From NCBI RefSeq assembly GCF_000733925.1, contig NZ_JPOO01000003.1:1426001-1490000 (forward strand): a DNA stretch of 64,000 nt. The letters run 5' to 3'. Shown here piece after piece: positions 36,801 through 46,381 of this stretch. The stretch is from Arenibacter algicola. Its GTDB lineage: Bacteria > Bacteroidota > Bacteroidia > Flavobacteriales > Flavobacteriaceae. The position numbers were made by a program, and so were the translations under genes. Positions within the stretch are counted from its first letter, which is position 1. The number at the start of each line of letters is the position of its first letter. The notes under the pieces were generated by a model. That model had not been told where the DNA came from. It was given only the letters and a program-made list of their open reading frames with translations, and made no database searches.

Positions 36801-39800
36801 CCGGAGCCACGGGCGACCAGGGCGTCAAAGGTGATCAAGGCGAGAAAGGTAATACTGGAGAAACCGGTGCTACTGGCGCCACTGGTGACAAGGGTGATAC
36901 TGGTGCTACTGGCGAAAGGGGTGATACCGGAGCTACTGGTGAAAAAGGTGACAAGGGTGAGACCGGTGCCACTGGTGCAACCGGAGCACAAGGTGAACAA
37001 GGCATTCAGGGTGTAACTGGTGCCACTGGAGCAACTGGTACAACTGGAGACAAGGGAGATCAAGGCGACAAAGGAAATACCGGTGCAACTGGTTCAACTG
37101 GAGCTCAAGGTCCGATCGGACTTACTGGAGCAACTGGTGCTGATGGAGCTAAAGGAGATGCCGGTGCTAAAGGCGACCAAGGTGATAAGGGTGAAACTGG
37201 AGCAACTGGTTCAACTGGTGCTCAGGGTCCAATAGGACTTTCTGGTGCAACTGGTGCTGATGGAGCCAAAGGAGATACAGGTACAACTGGAGCTACTGGT
37301 GATAAAGGAGACAAAGGTGATACAGGAGCTACTGGTACAACCGGAGCCAAGGGCGACCAGGGCGAAAAAGGTGACACAGGTGCAACTGGACTTCAGGGTC
37401 CAATAGGATTAACTGGTGCTGACGGAGCCAAAGGAGATACAGGTGCTAAAGGCGACCAAGGTGACACTGGTGCCCAAGGAATACAAGGTATCCAAGGTGA
37501 AACTGGAGCCACAGGAGCTACTGGCTCTACTGGAGTTCAAGGTGAAAAAGGTGATACTGGTGCCAAAGGTGATCAAGGAGACAAGGGTGACAAGGGCGAG
37601 AAAGGTGAAACCGGTGCTATTGGAGCTACTGGTGCAACTGGAGCCAAGGGAGATCAGGGAGATCAGGGAGACAAGGGTGAAACGGGAGCAACTGGTGCTC
37701 AAGGAATTCAAGGTGAAAAAGGTGACAAGGGCGACACCGGAGCTACTGGTGCCACTGGTAATACAGGAGCACAAGGTATACAGGGAATACAAGGTATCCA
37801 AGGCGAAACTGGTGATAAAGGAGACAAAGGTGAAACTGGTGCCCAAGGAATTCAGGGAATACAAGGTGAAACTGGAGCTACTGGTGCGGACGGAGCTAAA
37901 GGTGATACTGGAGCAACTGGTGCTACAGGTACCACTGGTGCCCAAGGAATTCAAGGTATACAAGGTGTAACCGGTGCAACTGGTGCTACCGGAGCCACTG
38001 GTGCCAAGGGAGATCAAGGCGATAAGGGAGACACTGGAGCTACTGGTGCTCAGGGCCCAATAGGATTAACTGGTGCTGACGGAGCCAAAGGCGACCAAGG
38101 TGATACAGGAGTCATAGGTGCTACAGGATCTACTGGTGCAACTGGAGTTCAAGGTGAAAAAGGTGAAACCGGAGCTACTGGTGAAAAAGGAGAAACCGGA
38201 GCCAAGGGAGACCAAGGAGATAAGGGAGACACTGGTGCTACTGGAGCCAAAGGCGACCAGGGCGACAAGGGTGAAACGGGAGCAACTGGTGTAACTGGTG
38301 AGAAAGGTGATACTGGAGCAAAAGGGGACACCGGTGCGACCGGAGCCAAAGGCGACCAAGGAGACAAGGGTGAAACGGGAGCAACTGGTGCGGACGGAGC
38401 TAAAGGAGATACAGGAGACACCGGAGCTCAAGGTATTCAAGGTGAAACCGGAGCAACTGGAGCAAAAGGAGATAAGGGAGACACTGGAGCTCAAGGAATC
38501 CAAGGTATCCAAGGTGGGACCGGTGCCACTGGTGCTACCGGAGCTACAGGAGAGCAAGGAATTCAGGGTCTAAAAGGTGACAAAGGTGACCAAGGAGATA
38601 AGGGGGACCAAGGTGAGAAAGGTGATACTGGAGCTCAAGGAATCCAAGGTATTCAAGGTATTCAAGGTGAAACTGGGGCCACTGGAGCAACAGGTGAAAC
38701 TGGTGCTACTGGTGAAACCGGAGCCACTGGTGCTACCGGAGAACAGGGTATCCAAGGTGTAAAAGGTGATCAAGGAGATAAAGGTGACAAAGGAGATACT
38801 GGTGCCACTGGTGAAAAGGGTGATACCGGAGCCCAAGGAATTCAAGGTGTAAAGGGTGAAACCGGAGCCACTGGTTCTACCGGAGAACAGGGTATCCAAG
38901 GTGTAAAAGGTGATCAAGGAGATAAAGGTGACAAAGGAGATACTGGTGCACAAGGTATTCAAGGAATTCAAGGAGAAACTGGAGCTACAGGAGCAACTGG
39001 AGAACAGGGTATCCAAGGTGTAAAGGGTGATCAAGGAGACAAGGGAGACAAAGGTGACACCGGAGCTCAAGGTATTCAGGGTGAGAAAGGAGACAAAGGT
39101 GAAACCGGAGCTCAAGGTATTCAAGGGATCCAAGGTGTAAAAGGTAATCAAGGAGATAAAGGTGACAAAGGAGATGCTGGTGCACAAGGTATTCAAGGTG
39201 AAACCGGAGCAACCGGTGCTACTGGTGCAACAGGAGAGCAAGGAATTCAGGGTCTAAAAGGTGATCAAGGAGATAAAGGTGACAAGGGTGATACCGGAGC
39301 CCAAGGAATTCAAGGTCTAAAAGGAGACCAAGGTGATACAGGAGCCAAAGGTGAAACTGGTGCTACTGGTGCAACTGGTACACAAGGTATTCAAGGTGTT
39401 CAAGGTGAAACCGGAGCAACTGGTGCTACAGGAGCTACTGGTACAACAGGAGCCAAGGGAGATACAGGTGAAACTGGATCTACCGGTGCAACAGGAGTTC
39501 AAGGCGACAAGGGTGAGACTGGAGCGACAGGTGCTACTGGTTCTACTGGTGCAACTGGAGTTCAAGGTGACAAAGGAGATACTGGAGCTAAGGGCGACAA
39601 AGGCGATACTGGAGCGCAAGGTGAGAAAGGTGAAACAGGTGCTACCGGAGCTCAAGGAATCCAGGGTATTCAAGGAGAAACCGGGGCCACAGGAGCAACA
39701 GGTGAAACTGGTGCTACTGGTGAAACCGGAGCCAAAGGTGACAAGGGTGATACCGGAGAACAAGGAATTCAAGGTATACAAGGAGAAACTGGAGCTACAG

Positions 39801-42800
39801 GAGCAACTGGTGCCACTGGAGAGCAAGGCATACAAGGTTTAAAAGGTGAGAAAGGTGATTCTGGTGAAAAAGGTGAAACCGGAGCTCAAGGTATTCAAGG
39901 TGAAACTGGTGCCACTGGTGATAAAGGAGAAAAAGGAGATACCGGTGCTACAGGTTCAACAGGAGCCCAAGGAATTCAAGGTATTCAAGGAGATACTGGA
40001 GCCACTGGTGAGAAAGGAGACAAAGGTGACAAAGGAGATACAGGTGCTACAGGATCTACTGGGGCAACTGGAGTTCAAGGTGAAAAAGGTGACAAGGGCG
40101 ACACTGGTTCAACTGGTGCTCAGGGTCCGATCGGACTTACTGGCGCAACTGGTGCGGACGGAGCTAAAGGAGATACTGGAGCCCAAGGCGAGAAAGGTGA
40201 CAAAGGAGATACTGGAGCCCAAGGTATACAAGGTGTAAAGGGTGATACTGGAGCCACTGGTGCAACAGGTTCAACTGGAGCTACTGGTACAACAGGAGCC
40301 AAGGGAGACACAGGAGCGACAGGAGTTCAGGGTCCAATAGGATTAACTGGTGCAGACGGAGCTAAAGGTGATACTGGAGCGAAAGGCGACCAGGGTGAAA
40401 AAGGAGATAAAGGTGATACCGGTGCAACCGGCCTAACTGGAGCTAAAGGAGATACAGGGGCCACAGGGGCAACTGGATCTACTGGTGCAACAGGAATACA
40501 AGGTGAGAAAGGTGACACTGGTGCTAAAGGAGACACTGGAGCACAGGGAATACAAGGTGAAACGGGAGCAACCGGCGCAACTGGTTCTACAGGTGCAACT
40601 GGAGAACAGGGTGAGAAAGGTGATACTGGAGAAAAAGGAGATACCGGTGCCCAAGGCGAGAAAGGTGACAAAGGAGATGCTGGAGCCCAAGGTATACAAG
40701 GTGAAAAAGGTGATACTGGGGCAACCGGAGCACAAGGTGAACAAGGCATTCAGGGTGTAACTGGTGCCACTGGAGCAACTGGTAACACAGGAGCGCAAGG
40801 CATACAGGGAATCCAGGGTGAAACCGGTGCCACAGGTGCTACTGGTAATACAGGAGCCCAAGGAATACAGGGTGAAACTGGTACAACCGGAGCCAAAGGT
40901 GACACAGGAGCCAAGGGCGACAAAGGAGATACTGGAGCAACTGGATCTACCGGTGCAACAGGAGTTCAAGGTATACAAGGTGAAATCGGAGCAACTGGTG
41001 CTACTGGAGTTCAAGGTGAAAAAGGAGACAAGGGCGACACCGGAGCTACTGGAACTACCGGAGCTAAGGGTGAGCAAGGAGACAAAGGTGATAAGGGTGA
41101 TACCGGAGCCAAGGGCGACAAAGGAGATACCGGGGCAACTGGTGCCACAGGTTCAACTGGAGCAAAGGGCGACCAAGGAGATAAAGGAGATACTGGTGCC
41201 CAAGGTGAGAAGGGTGATACTGGTGCAACCGGCCTAACTGGAGCTAAAGGAGATACAGGGGACACAGGTGCAACTGGAGCCAAGGGAGACCAAGGTGATA
41301 AAGGTGAAACGGGAGCTACTGGTGCCACAGGATCTACTGGGGCAACTGGAGCCAAGGGCGACCAGGGCGTCAAAGGTGATCAAGGTGACAAGGGTGAAAC
41401 TGGTGCCACTGGGGCAACTGGAGAACAAGGTGAAAAAGGGGATACTGGTGCCGAAGGTGATAAGGGTGAAAAAGGTGATCAAGGAGACAAGGGTGATACT
41501 GGAGCAACAGGTGCTCAAGGAATACAAGGAGAAACTGGTGCCACAGGTGCAACTGGAGCCAAAGGAGATATAGGTGCCAAGGGTGACCAAGGCGAGAAAG
41601 GTGATACTGGAGCAACTGGTTCAACTGGAGCTCAAGGTCCGATCGGACTTACTGGAGCAACTGGTGCGGACGGAGCTAAAGGAGATACCGGTGCTAAAGG
41701 CGACCAAGGTGATAAGGGTGAAAAAGGTGACACTGGTGCCAAAGGTGACCAAGGAGACAAGGGTGAAACTGGAGCAACAGGTGCTCAAGGAATTCAAGGC
41801 GTAAAAGGTGACCAAGGTGATACAGGAGCTACTGGTGCGGACGGAGCTAAAGGTGATACTGGAGCGAAAGGCGACCAGGGCGACACCGGAGCTACTGGTG
41901 CTACTGGCTCTACTGGAGCTAAAGGAGATCAGGGAGACAAAGGAGATAAGGGTGACCAAGGCGAGAAAGGTGCTACTGGTTCAACAGGAGCTCAAGGTCC
42001 GATCGGTCTTACTGGAGCAACTGGTGCGGACGGAGCTAAAGGAGATACCGGTGCTAAAGGCGACCAAGGTGATACTGGTGCGACCGGAGCCAAAGGCGAC
42101 CAGGGTGACAAGGGTGAGAAAGGTGACACTGGTGCTAAAGGAGACACTGGAGCACAAGGAATCCAAGGTGTAACCGGAGCTACAGGTTCAATTGGAGATA
42201 AGGGTGACCAAGGAGACAAAGGAGATACAGGTGCACCTGGTGTAACGGGAGCTACTGGAGCCAAGGGAGACAAAGGAGAAACCGGTTCAACAGGAGCCAC
42301 AGGTGCTACAGGATCTACTGGTGCAACTGGAGTTCAAGGTGAAAAAGGAGATACTGGAGCTCAGGGTCCAATAGGATTAACTGGTGCGGCTGGAGCTAAA
42401 GGAGATACAGGTGCCAAGGGTGACAAAGGTGATACCGGAGCAACCGGCCTAACTGGAGCCAAAGGAGATACAGGTGCAACTGGTGCAACTGGAGCTAAAG
42501 GAGACCAAGGTGATACTGGTGCGACCGGAGCCAAAGGCGACCAGGGCGACAAAGGTGAAACCGGAGCTACTGGTGCGGACGGAGCTAAAGGAGATACAGG
42601 TGCCAAGGGCGACACCGGAGCTACCGGTTCAACTGGAGCACAGGGAATACAAGGTGAAACCGGGGCTACTGGTTCAACTGGAGCACAGGGTATCCAAGGA
42701 GACAAAGGAGATACAGGGGCCACAGGTGCTACTGGTGCAACTGGTAACACAGGAGCGCAAGGAATACAAGGAGAAACCGGTGCGACTGGTAATACCGGGG

Positions 42801-44035
42801 CACAAGGTGATCAAGGAATACAAGGTATCCAAGGAGAGACTGGAGCGACAGGTGCTACTGGAGATAAAGGTGACACCGGAGAAAAAGGTGACACCGGAGA
42901 AAAAGGAGACAAGGGTGATACTGGAGCCAAGGGTGACCAAGGCGAGAAAGGTGACCAAGGTGATACTGGTGCGACCGGAGCACAGGGAATCCAAGGTGAA
43001 ACAGGAGCCACAGGAGCTACCGGCCTAACTGGTGCTACTGGTTCAACTGGGGCCCAAGGTATACAGGGTGTAACCGGTGCAACAGGTGCTACCGGAGAAC
43101 AGGGTGAGAAAGGTAATACTGGAGCAACTGGTTCAACTGGAGTTCAAGGTGAAACGGGAGCTACGGGAGCTACTGGTGCAACAGGAATACAAGGTGAGAA
43201 AGGTGACACTGGTGCTAAAGGAGATACTGGTGCAACTGGAGTTCAAGGTGAAAAAGGTGAAACCGGTGAGAAAGGTGATACTGGTGCGAAAGGCGACCAA
43301 GGTGATACTGGGGCAACTGGAGCCACAGGTTCAACAGGAGAAACTGGAGCCAAAGGAGATACAGGTGCCAAGGGTGATACCGGTGCAACTGGAGCTACCG
43401 GGGCAACTGGAGCTACTGGAGCTACCGGGGCAACTGGAGCCAAGGGAGATCAAGGCGACAAAGGAGATACTGGTGCACAAGGTATTCAAGGTGTAACGGG
43501 AGCAACAGGTGCTAAGGGTGATACCGGAGCCCAAGGAATCCAAGGTATACAAGGAGAAAAGGGAGCTACTGGGGCAACTGGTGTTACAGGAGAAAAGGGA
43601 GACAAAGGAGAGAAAGGTGATACTGGTGAGAAAGGTGACAAAGGAGATACCGGAGCTACTGGATCAACTGGTGCCCAAGGTATACAAGGTGTAAAAGGAG
43701 ACAAAGGTGATACCGGAGCTACTGGTGCAACTGGACCTGCAGGGCAAGATGTTCAGGGTGGTTCGCTTACTCGTGGTATTCGAAGTACAAGCACAAACAC
43801 TACCCTCGGACCTAATGACTTTACCTTAATTGTTTATGGAAAAGATCATACCATATCATTCCCAACATCAGGCACCATAGGTCAGATATATGTTATAAAA
43901 GTCATGGATGATGACAACGAAACGAACATCAATTATCGAGATGACAAAGGAGACCCAAAAAATGATTTAAAGAAGGATAAAACATATTGGTTTCAATATG
44001 ATGGCACCAATTGGCAACAAATAAGTAAGGACTAA
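33890..44035 (+). CDS. giant collagen-like exported fibre protein (fibre 2)
   Basis: A 3381-residue protein. Signal peptide to about residue 21 (SFATAQ); a cysteine in LMSC makes a lipoprotein reading conceivable, but alignment with fibre 1 favours cleavage before VKIG. The head domain (22-90) is shared with fibre 1 (VELEST, RGAMVYNTD, FFYNGTQWNSLC). From G127 to about residue 3287 the chain is Gly-X-Y throughout, about 1050 triplets, with one clear break, GISIT (near 36108). Triplets are mainly GAT, GDT, GDK, GDQ, GAK, GIQ and GAQ; proline is almost limited to GPI. The last 94 residues form a small beta domain that could be a trimerisation or binding tip. No sorting domain. It should form a triple-helical stalk; at about 0.29 nm per residue for collagen this would approach 0.9 micrometre. 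Thr-rich Y positions could be glycosylated. Confidence 0.92.
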   Translation: MDFKKLLLLLFLMSCSFATAQVKIGENPNSINAASIVELESTTKAFVLTRVSNTQMQAIKPLRGAMVYNTDAKCVFFYNGTQWNSLCTGGSTATGGVGIQSTVDNGNGTFTFNYTDGTKFTTSNLTGPRGPAGINGIDGTNGATGATGATGAQGPIGLTGADGAKGDQGDKGNTGATGSTGAQGIQGIQGDTGATGATGVQGDKGDTGATGAQGDQGGKGETGAKGDQGDKGDTGAQGPIGLTGADGAKGDTGAKGDTGAKGDQGDKGDTGATGAKGDQGDKGNTGATGSTGAQGIQGIQGDTGATGATGVQGDKGDTGATGAQGDQGGKGETGAKGDTGAKGDTGAQGIQGIQGVTGATGDTGATGDTGATGATGATGDKGDTGAQGIQGIQGETGATGATGNTGAQGEQGIRGVTGATGTQGIQGETGAKGDQGDTGATGATGATGSTGVQGEKGDTGAKGDTGATGAKGDQGVKGDTGAKGDRGDTGATGAQGVQGIQGETGATGATGSTGATGVQGEKGDTGATGAKGDQGDKGETGATGATGAKGDQGVKGDTGAKGDTGATGATGDKGDTGAKGDKGDTGATGAKGDQGVKGETGATGSTGAKGDTGATGAQGPIGLTGATGADGAKGDTGAQGIQGVTGATGATGDTGATGTKGDKGDKGEKGEKGDTGAKGDTGAQGIQGLTGATGTTGAKGDQGDKGETGATGANGAKGDKGDTGATGATGATGAQGPIGISITGAKGDKGDTGATGTTGAKGDTGATGVQGPIGLTGADGAKGDQGDTGAIGATGSTGVTGSTGAKGDTGAQGIQGETGATGATGATGNTGAQGIQGETGATGATGATGDQGVKGDQGEKGNTGETGATGATGDKGDTGATGTTGAKGDTGATGVQGPIGLTGADGAKGDQGDTGAIGATGSTGVTGSTGAKGDTGAQGIQGETGATGATGATGNTGAQGIQGETGATGATGATGDQGVKGDQGEKGNTGETGATGATGDKGDTGATGERGDTGATGEKGDKGETGATGATGAQGEQGIQGVTGATGATGTTGDKGDQGDKGNTGATGSTGAQGPIGLTGATGADGAKGDAGAKGDQGDKGETGATGSTGAQGPIGLSGATGADGAKGDTGTTGATGDKGDKGDTGATGTTGAKGDQGEKGDTGATGLQGPIGLTGADGAKGDTGAKGDQGDTGAQGIQGIQGETGATGATGSTGVQGEKGDTGAKGDQGDKGDKGEKGETGAIGATGATGAKGDQGDQGDKGETGATGAQGIQGEKGDKGDTGATGATGNTGAQGIQGIQGIQGETGDKGDKGETGAQGIQGIQGETGATGADGAKGDTGATGATGTTGAQGIQGIQGVTGATGATGATGAKGDQGDKGDTGATGAQGPIGLTGADGAKGDQGDTGVIGATGSTGATGVQGEKGETGATGEKGETGAKGDQGDKGDTGATGAKGDQGDKGETGATGVTGEKGDTGAKGDTGATGAKGDQGDKGETGATGADGAKGDTGDTGAQGIQGETGATGAKGDKGDTGAQGIQGIQGGTGATGATGATGEQGIQGLKGDKGDQGDKGDQGEKGDTGAQGIQGIQGIQGETGATGATGETGATGETGATGATGEQGIQGVKGDQGDKGDKGDTGATGEKGDTGAQGIQGVKGETGATGSTGEQGIQGVKGDQGDKGDKGDTGAQGIQGIQGETGATGATGEQGIQGVKGDQGDKGDKGDTGAQGIQGEKGDKGETGAQGIQGIQGVKGNQGDKGDKGDAGAQGIQGETGATGATGATGEQGIQGLKGDQGDKGDKGDTGAQGIQGLKGDQGDTGAKGETGATGATGTQGIQGVQGETGATGATGATGTTGAKGDTGETGSTGATGVQGDKGETGATGATGSTGATGVQGDKGDTGAKGDKGDTGAQGEKGETGATGAQGIQGIQGETGATGATGETGATGETGAKGDKGDTGEQGIQGIQGETGATGATGATGEQGIQGLKGEKGDSGEKGETGAQGIQGETGATGDKGEKGDTGATGSTGAQGIQGIQGDTGATGEKGDKGDKGDTGATGSTGATGVQGEKGDKGDTGSTGAQGPIGLTGATGADGAKGDTGAQGEKGDKGDTGAQGIQGVKGDTGATGATGSTGATGTTGAKGDTGATGVQGPIGLTGADGAKGDTGAKGDQGEKGDKGDTGATGLTGAKGDTGATGATGSTGATGIQGEKGDTGAKGDTGAQGIQGETGATGATGSTGATGEQGEKGDTGEKGDTGAQGEKGDKGDAGAQGIQGEKGDTGATGAQGEQGIQGVTGATGATGNTGAQGIQGIQGETGATGATGNTGAQGIQGETGTTGAKGDTGAKGDKGDTGATGSTGATGVQGIQGEIGATGATGVQGEKGDKGDTGATGTTGAKGEQGDKGDKGDTGAKGDKGDTGATGATGSTGAKGDQGDKGDTGAQGEKGDTGATGLTGAKGDTGDTGATGAKGDQGDKGETGATGATGSTGATGAKGDQGVKGDQGDKGETGATGATGEQGEKGDTGAEGDKGEKGDQGDKGDTGATGAQGIQGETGATGATGAKGDIGAKGDQGEKGDTGATGSTGAQGPIGLTGATGADGAKGDTGAKGDQGDKGEKGDTGAKGDQGDKGETGATGAQGIQGVKGDQGDTGATGADGAKGDTGAKGDQGDTGATGATGSTGAKGDQGDKGDKGDQGEKGATGSTGAQGPIGLTGATGADGAKGDTGAKGDQGDTGATGAKGDQGDKGEKGDTGAKGDTGAQGIQGVTGATGSIGDKGDQGDKGDTGAPGVTGATGAKGDKGETGSTGATGATGSTGATGVQGEKGDTGAQGPIGLTGAAGAKGDTGAKGDKGDTGATGLTGAKGDTGATGATGAKGDQGDTGATGAKGDQGDKGETGATGADGAKGDTGAKGDTGATGSTGAQGIQGETGATGSTGAQGIQGDKGDTGATGATGATGNTGAQGIQGETGATGNTGAQGDQGIQGIQGETGATGATGDKGDTGEKGDTGEKGDKGDTGAKGDQGEKGDQGDTGATGAQGIQGETGATGATGLTGATGSTGAQGIQGVTGATGATGEQGEKGNTGATGSTGVQGETGATGATGATGIQGEKGDTGAKGDTGATGVQGEKGETGEKGDTGAKGDQGDTGATGATGSTGETGAKGDTGAKGDTGATGATGATGATGATGATGAKGDQGDKGDTGAQGIQGVTGATGAKGDTGAQGIQGIQGEKGATGATGVTGEKGDKGEKGDTGEKGDKGDTGATGSTGAQGIQGVKGDKGDTGATGATGPAGQDVQGGSLTRGIRSTSTNTTLGPNDFTLIVYGKDHTISFPTSGTIGQIYVIKVMDDDNETNINYRDDKGDPKNDLKKDKTYWFQYDGTNWQQISKD
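34268..43750 (+). repeat. collagen-like Gly-X-Y coding repeat tract
   Basis: A 9.5-kb tract of 9-bp codon triplets with longer nested repeats. The segment 36131-36508 is repeated apparently without change at 36509-36886 (378 bp, 126 residues). A block of about 194 bp at 34376 recurs 333 bp later, at 34709, with two or three changes. Antisense frames lack stops because of the repeat composition and are not genes. Confidence 0.92.
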
Positions 44036-44137
44036 AACAAACAGCGTTTTAATGCGTATTTCATCACATACTTTTAAAAAAATAAAATTGCTTATCAATA
44101 CAAATTTAAGAATCGCGTTTTTAGCATAATTCCGAAA

Positions 44138-45316
44138 ATGAATATTGTCAAAAAAATAATATTAAACATTATTATTTGGACTGTTACTTTGGCACATGCC
44201 CAGGATGCAGTACATAATTATGGCTATATTCAAATCCATGAAACTGCCATGGTGGGTTTCCATATGGATGTCATTAACGATGGTACCTTTGATGAAAATT
44301 TAGGTTTGGTAGGCTTTTATAGCGATAACGACCCCTTGACCATTTCCGGAGCCTTTACCCCTGTTTTTTATGATTCCGAGGTAGCTGTAAATGACGGACT
44401 ATATCTGGAAACAAGCGTTGGGGTATTGAATAATTTCAACTTCATACAGGGCAACGTCTTTACCCCTAGGAATCGCTCCAATGTTTTCCTAAACTTTTCC
44501 GATGATTCATTTTATGTGGGAGAGGGAAACAATACCAAAATTGATGGTTATGGGGCTATTGCAAATAAGGATACCTTTACCTTCCCCGTTGGGGATGGTG
44601 ACCGTATGAGACCTTTGACCATAACTTCGGAAAGCGTTAATGCACTGGCCAAATGTGCCTATTTCTTTGTAGCCCCGGATAACCAATCCAGTTTTAATGA
44701 AAATTTCAATACGGGCGCAAGGGACTTTAATGTGGCCGCCGTAAGTAATCAGGAATTTTGGCGTTTGGAGGGGGACTCCCCCAGCACAGTTACTCTAAGC
44801 TGGGATGACAGGAGCAATATTGGTAATCTTGGGGAATATATTAGTGACCTAATAGTAGTAGGCTGGAGTAAAAGTCAACAGAAATGGGTCAACCTAGGGA
44901 ATTCCGCATTGGAAGGAGAATTTTCCTTTGGAACATTAAGTTCGGATACCTTTGTTCCAAATGACTACGACATCATTACAATCGGTGGGGCCCTTGATCT
45001 TAATGAAAGTCTTACCACCATAGAATTGGGCAATTATTTTTTAACCCCCAACGGTGATGGCACCAACGATTATCTTGTAATTGATGGTATAGAGGAATCT
45101 CCCAACAATCTACTTCAAATCTTTAATAGATACGGTGTATTGGTATACTACAAAGAAAATTATAGGGATGAATTTGAAGGTATCTCCAACAGAAATATGT
45201 TGGTCAAAGGAGATATAGGTCTGTCCTCTGGAGTGTATTTTTACATCATCACCCTAAACGATATTAAAATAAAACATCAGGGCTATTTATACTTATCCCA
45301 AAATTCGCAAAACTAA
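44138..45316 (+). CDS. exported protein with gliding-motility-associated C-terminal domain (partner 2)
   Basis: A 392-residue paralogue of the protein at 32196. Signal peptide to about residue 22 (WTVTLAHAQD). The middle domain shares many blocks with partner 1: ENLGLVGFY, SGAFTPVFYDSE, FYVGEGNNTKIDGYG, FPVGDGDRMRPLTI, SNQEFWRLEGDSPS. The C-terminal 95 residues form the T9SS type B sorting domain (NYFLTPNGDGTNDYLVIDGI, LSSGVYFYIITL). It lies 102 bp behind the collagen-like gene on the same strand. As in module 1, I infer a surface-exported accessory or anchor for the fibre upstream. Confidence 0.9.
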   Translation: MNIVKKIILNIIIWTVTLAHAQDAVHNYGYIQIHETAMVGFHMDVINDGTFDENLGLVGFYSDNDPLTISGAFTPVFYDSEVAVNDGLYLETSVGVLNNFNFIQGNVFTPRNRSNVFLNFSDDSFYVGEGNNTKIDGYGAIANKDTFTFPVGDGDRMRPLTITSESVNALAKCAYFFVAPDNQSSFNENFNTGARDFNVAAVSNQEFWRLEGDSPSTVTLSWDDRSNIGNLGEYISDLIVVGWSKSQQKWVNLGNSALEGEFSFGTLSSDTFVPNDYDIITIGGALDLNESLTTIELGNYFLTPNGDGTNDYLVIDGIEESPNNLLQIFNRYGVLVYYKENYRDEFEGISNRNMLVKGDIGLSSGVYFYIITLNDIKIKHQGYLYLSQNSQN

Positions 45317-45606
45317 TTTAGAATATATTCTGCCATCCCTTTATCAACTACCTACTTTTACTGTGCTTCATACAGCAGCATGTAATACTTGCTCTAGGAA
45401 ACTTACCTCCCTTCTCCCCCCCATCCTTAACAGTAATTCCACTCTGTTCGGAACCAAATCTTATAGAATTTAAGTAACTTTATAGTTTCAATTTTATTCA
45501 TATGTCCAAGGTAATAAGGATAAATACCCCTATAATATAAAACGTGGCAGAATTTTTGGAGTAATTGGATATATTGGATTGCTTATAATTAAATAATTAG
45601 TACCCT

Positions 45607-46341
45607 ATGCAAAGAAGATCTTTTATTAAAAAAAGTAGCTATACCGGTCTGGCCCTATCACTAGTTCCAGGCCTCACCCTTTCCCAGGAAACAGAATATT
45701 CCGTAGCAGAATTAATGGGCAAAGTGGATATTGAACTTTTTGGCAAGGATATAAACCTAAGAAAAGAAGCCCATGACGCCTTTGTAGAGATGAAAAGGGC
45801 AGCCTATAGTGATGGCATAGATCTAAAAATTGTATCTAGCTATCGTAATTTTTATCGTCAGGAAGGTATTTGGGAACGTAAATATTTACAATATACCGAG
45901 GAAAAGGGAATGACCAAATTGGGTGCCATTGAAAAAATTATAGAATATTCTACTATCCCTGGCACCAGTAGACATCATTGGGGAACGGATATAGACATAA
46001 TTGACGGCTATCCAAAAACTACGGGAGATGTTTTGGTACCCGAAAAATTCGGAGAAGGTGGTCCATTTGCCCTATTAAAGAAATGGATGGACGATAATGC
46101 CAACAAATATGGCTTTTATTTGGTATATACGGATAATCCCAAAAGAAAGGGATTTAAATACGAGCCTTGGCATTATAGCTATGCTCCTATTTCCATACCC
46201 ATGCTAAAGACCTTTAGGCGAAAGAATATTTTTAAACTTTTATTGGAGGAAGATATCATAGGGAAGGAAAACTTCACTTCAGGATTTCTAAAAGGTTATA
46301 TTCAGAACAATATTTTGGATATTAATCCAGACCTCCTATAA
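45607..46341 (+). CDS. M15-family D-Ala-D-Ala carboxypeptidase-like protein with Tat signal
   Basis: A 244-residue zinc peptidase of the VanY/LdcB-like group, acting on peptidoglycan stem peptides. The zinc site is visible: H123 and D130 in SRHHWGTDID, E186 and H189 in EPWHYSY. The N-terminus QRRSFIKKSSYTGLALSLVP has the twin-arginine pattern RRxFIK followed by a weak hydrophobic stretch, so export in folded form by Tat is likely. It would act in the periplasm. The 290-bp gap before it shows no other gene. The M48 gene follows 40 bp downstream. Confidence 0.92.
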   Translation: MQRRSFIKKSSYTGLALSLVPGLTLSQETEYSVAELMGKVDIELFGKDINLRKEAHDAFVEMKRAAYSDGIDLKIVSSYRNFYRQEGIWERKYLQYTEEKGMTKLGAIEKIIEYSTIPGTSRHHWGTDIDIIDGYPKTTGDVLVPEKFGEGGPFALLKKWMDDNANKYGFYLVYTDNPKRKGFKYEPWHYSYAPISIPMLKTFRRKNIFKLLLEEDIIGKENFTSGFLKGYIQNNILDINPDLL

Positions 46342-46381
46342 ATAATTTTTGTAATTTAATACGTATTACATTAAAATACAG

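Noticed and set aside
34268..43750. Many long open frames on the minus strand and in other + frames opposite the collagen tract
   Set aside because: They reflect the periodic codon composition (no stops possible) and encode Pro/Val/Ser repeats with no start signals; only the collagen frame carries a signal peptide and domain ends.
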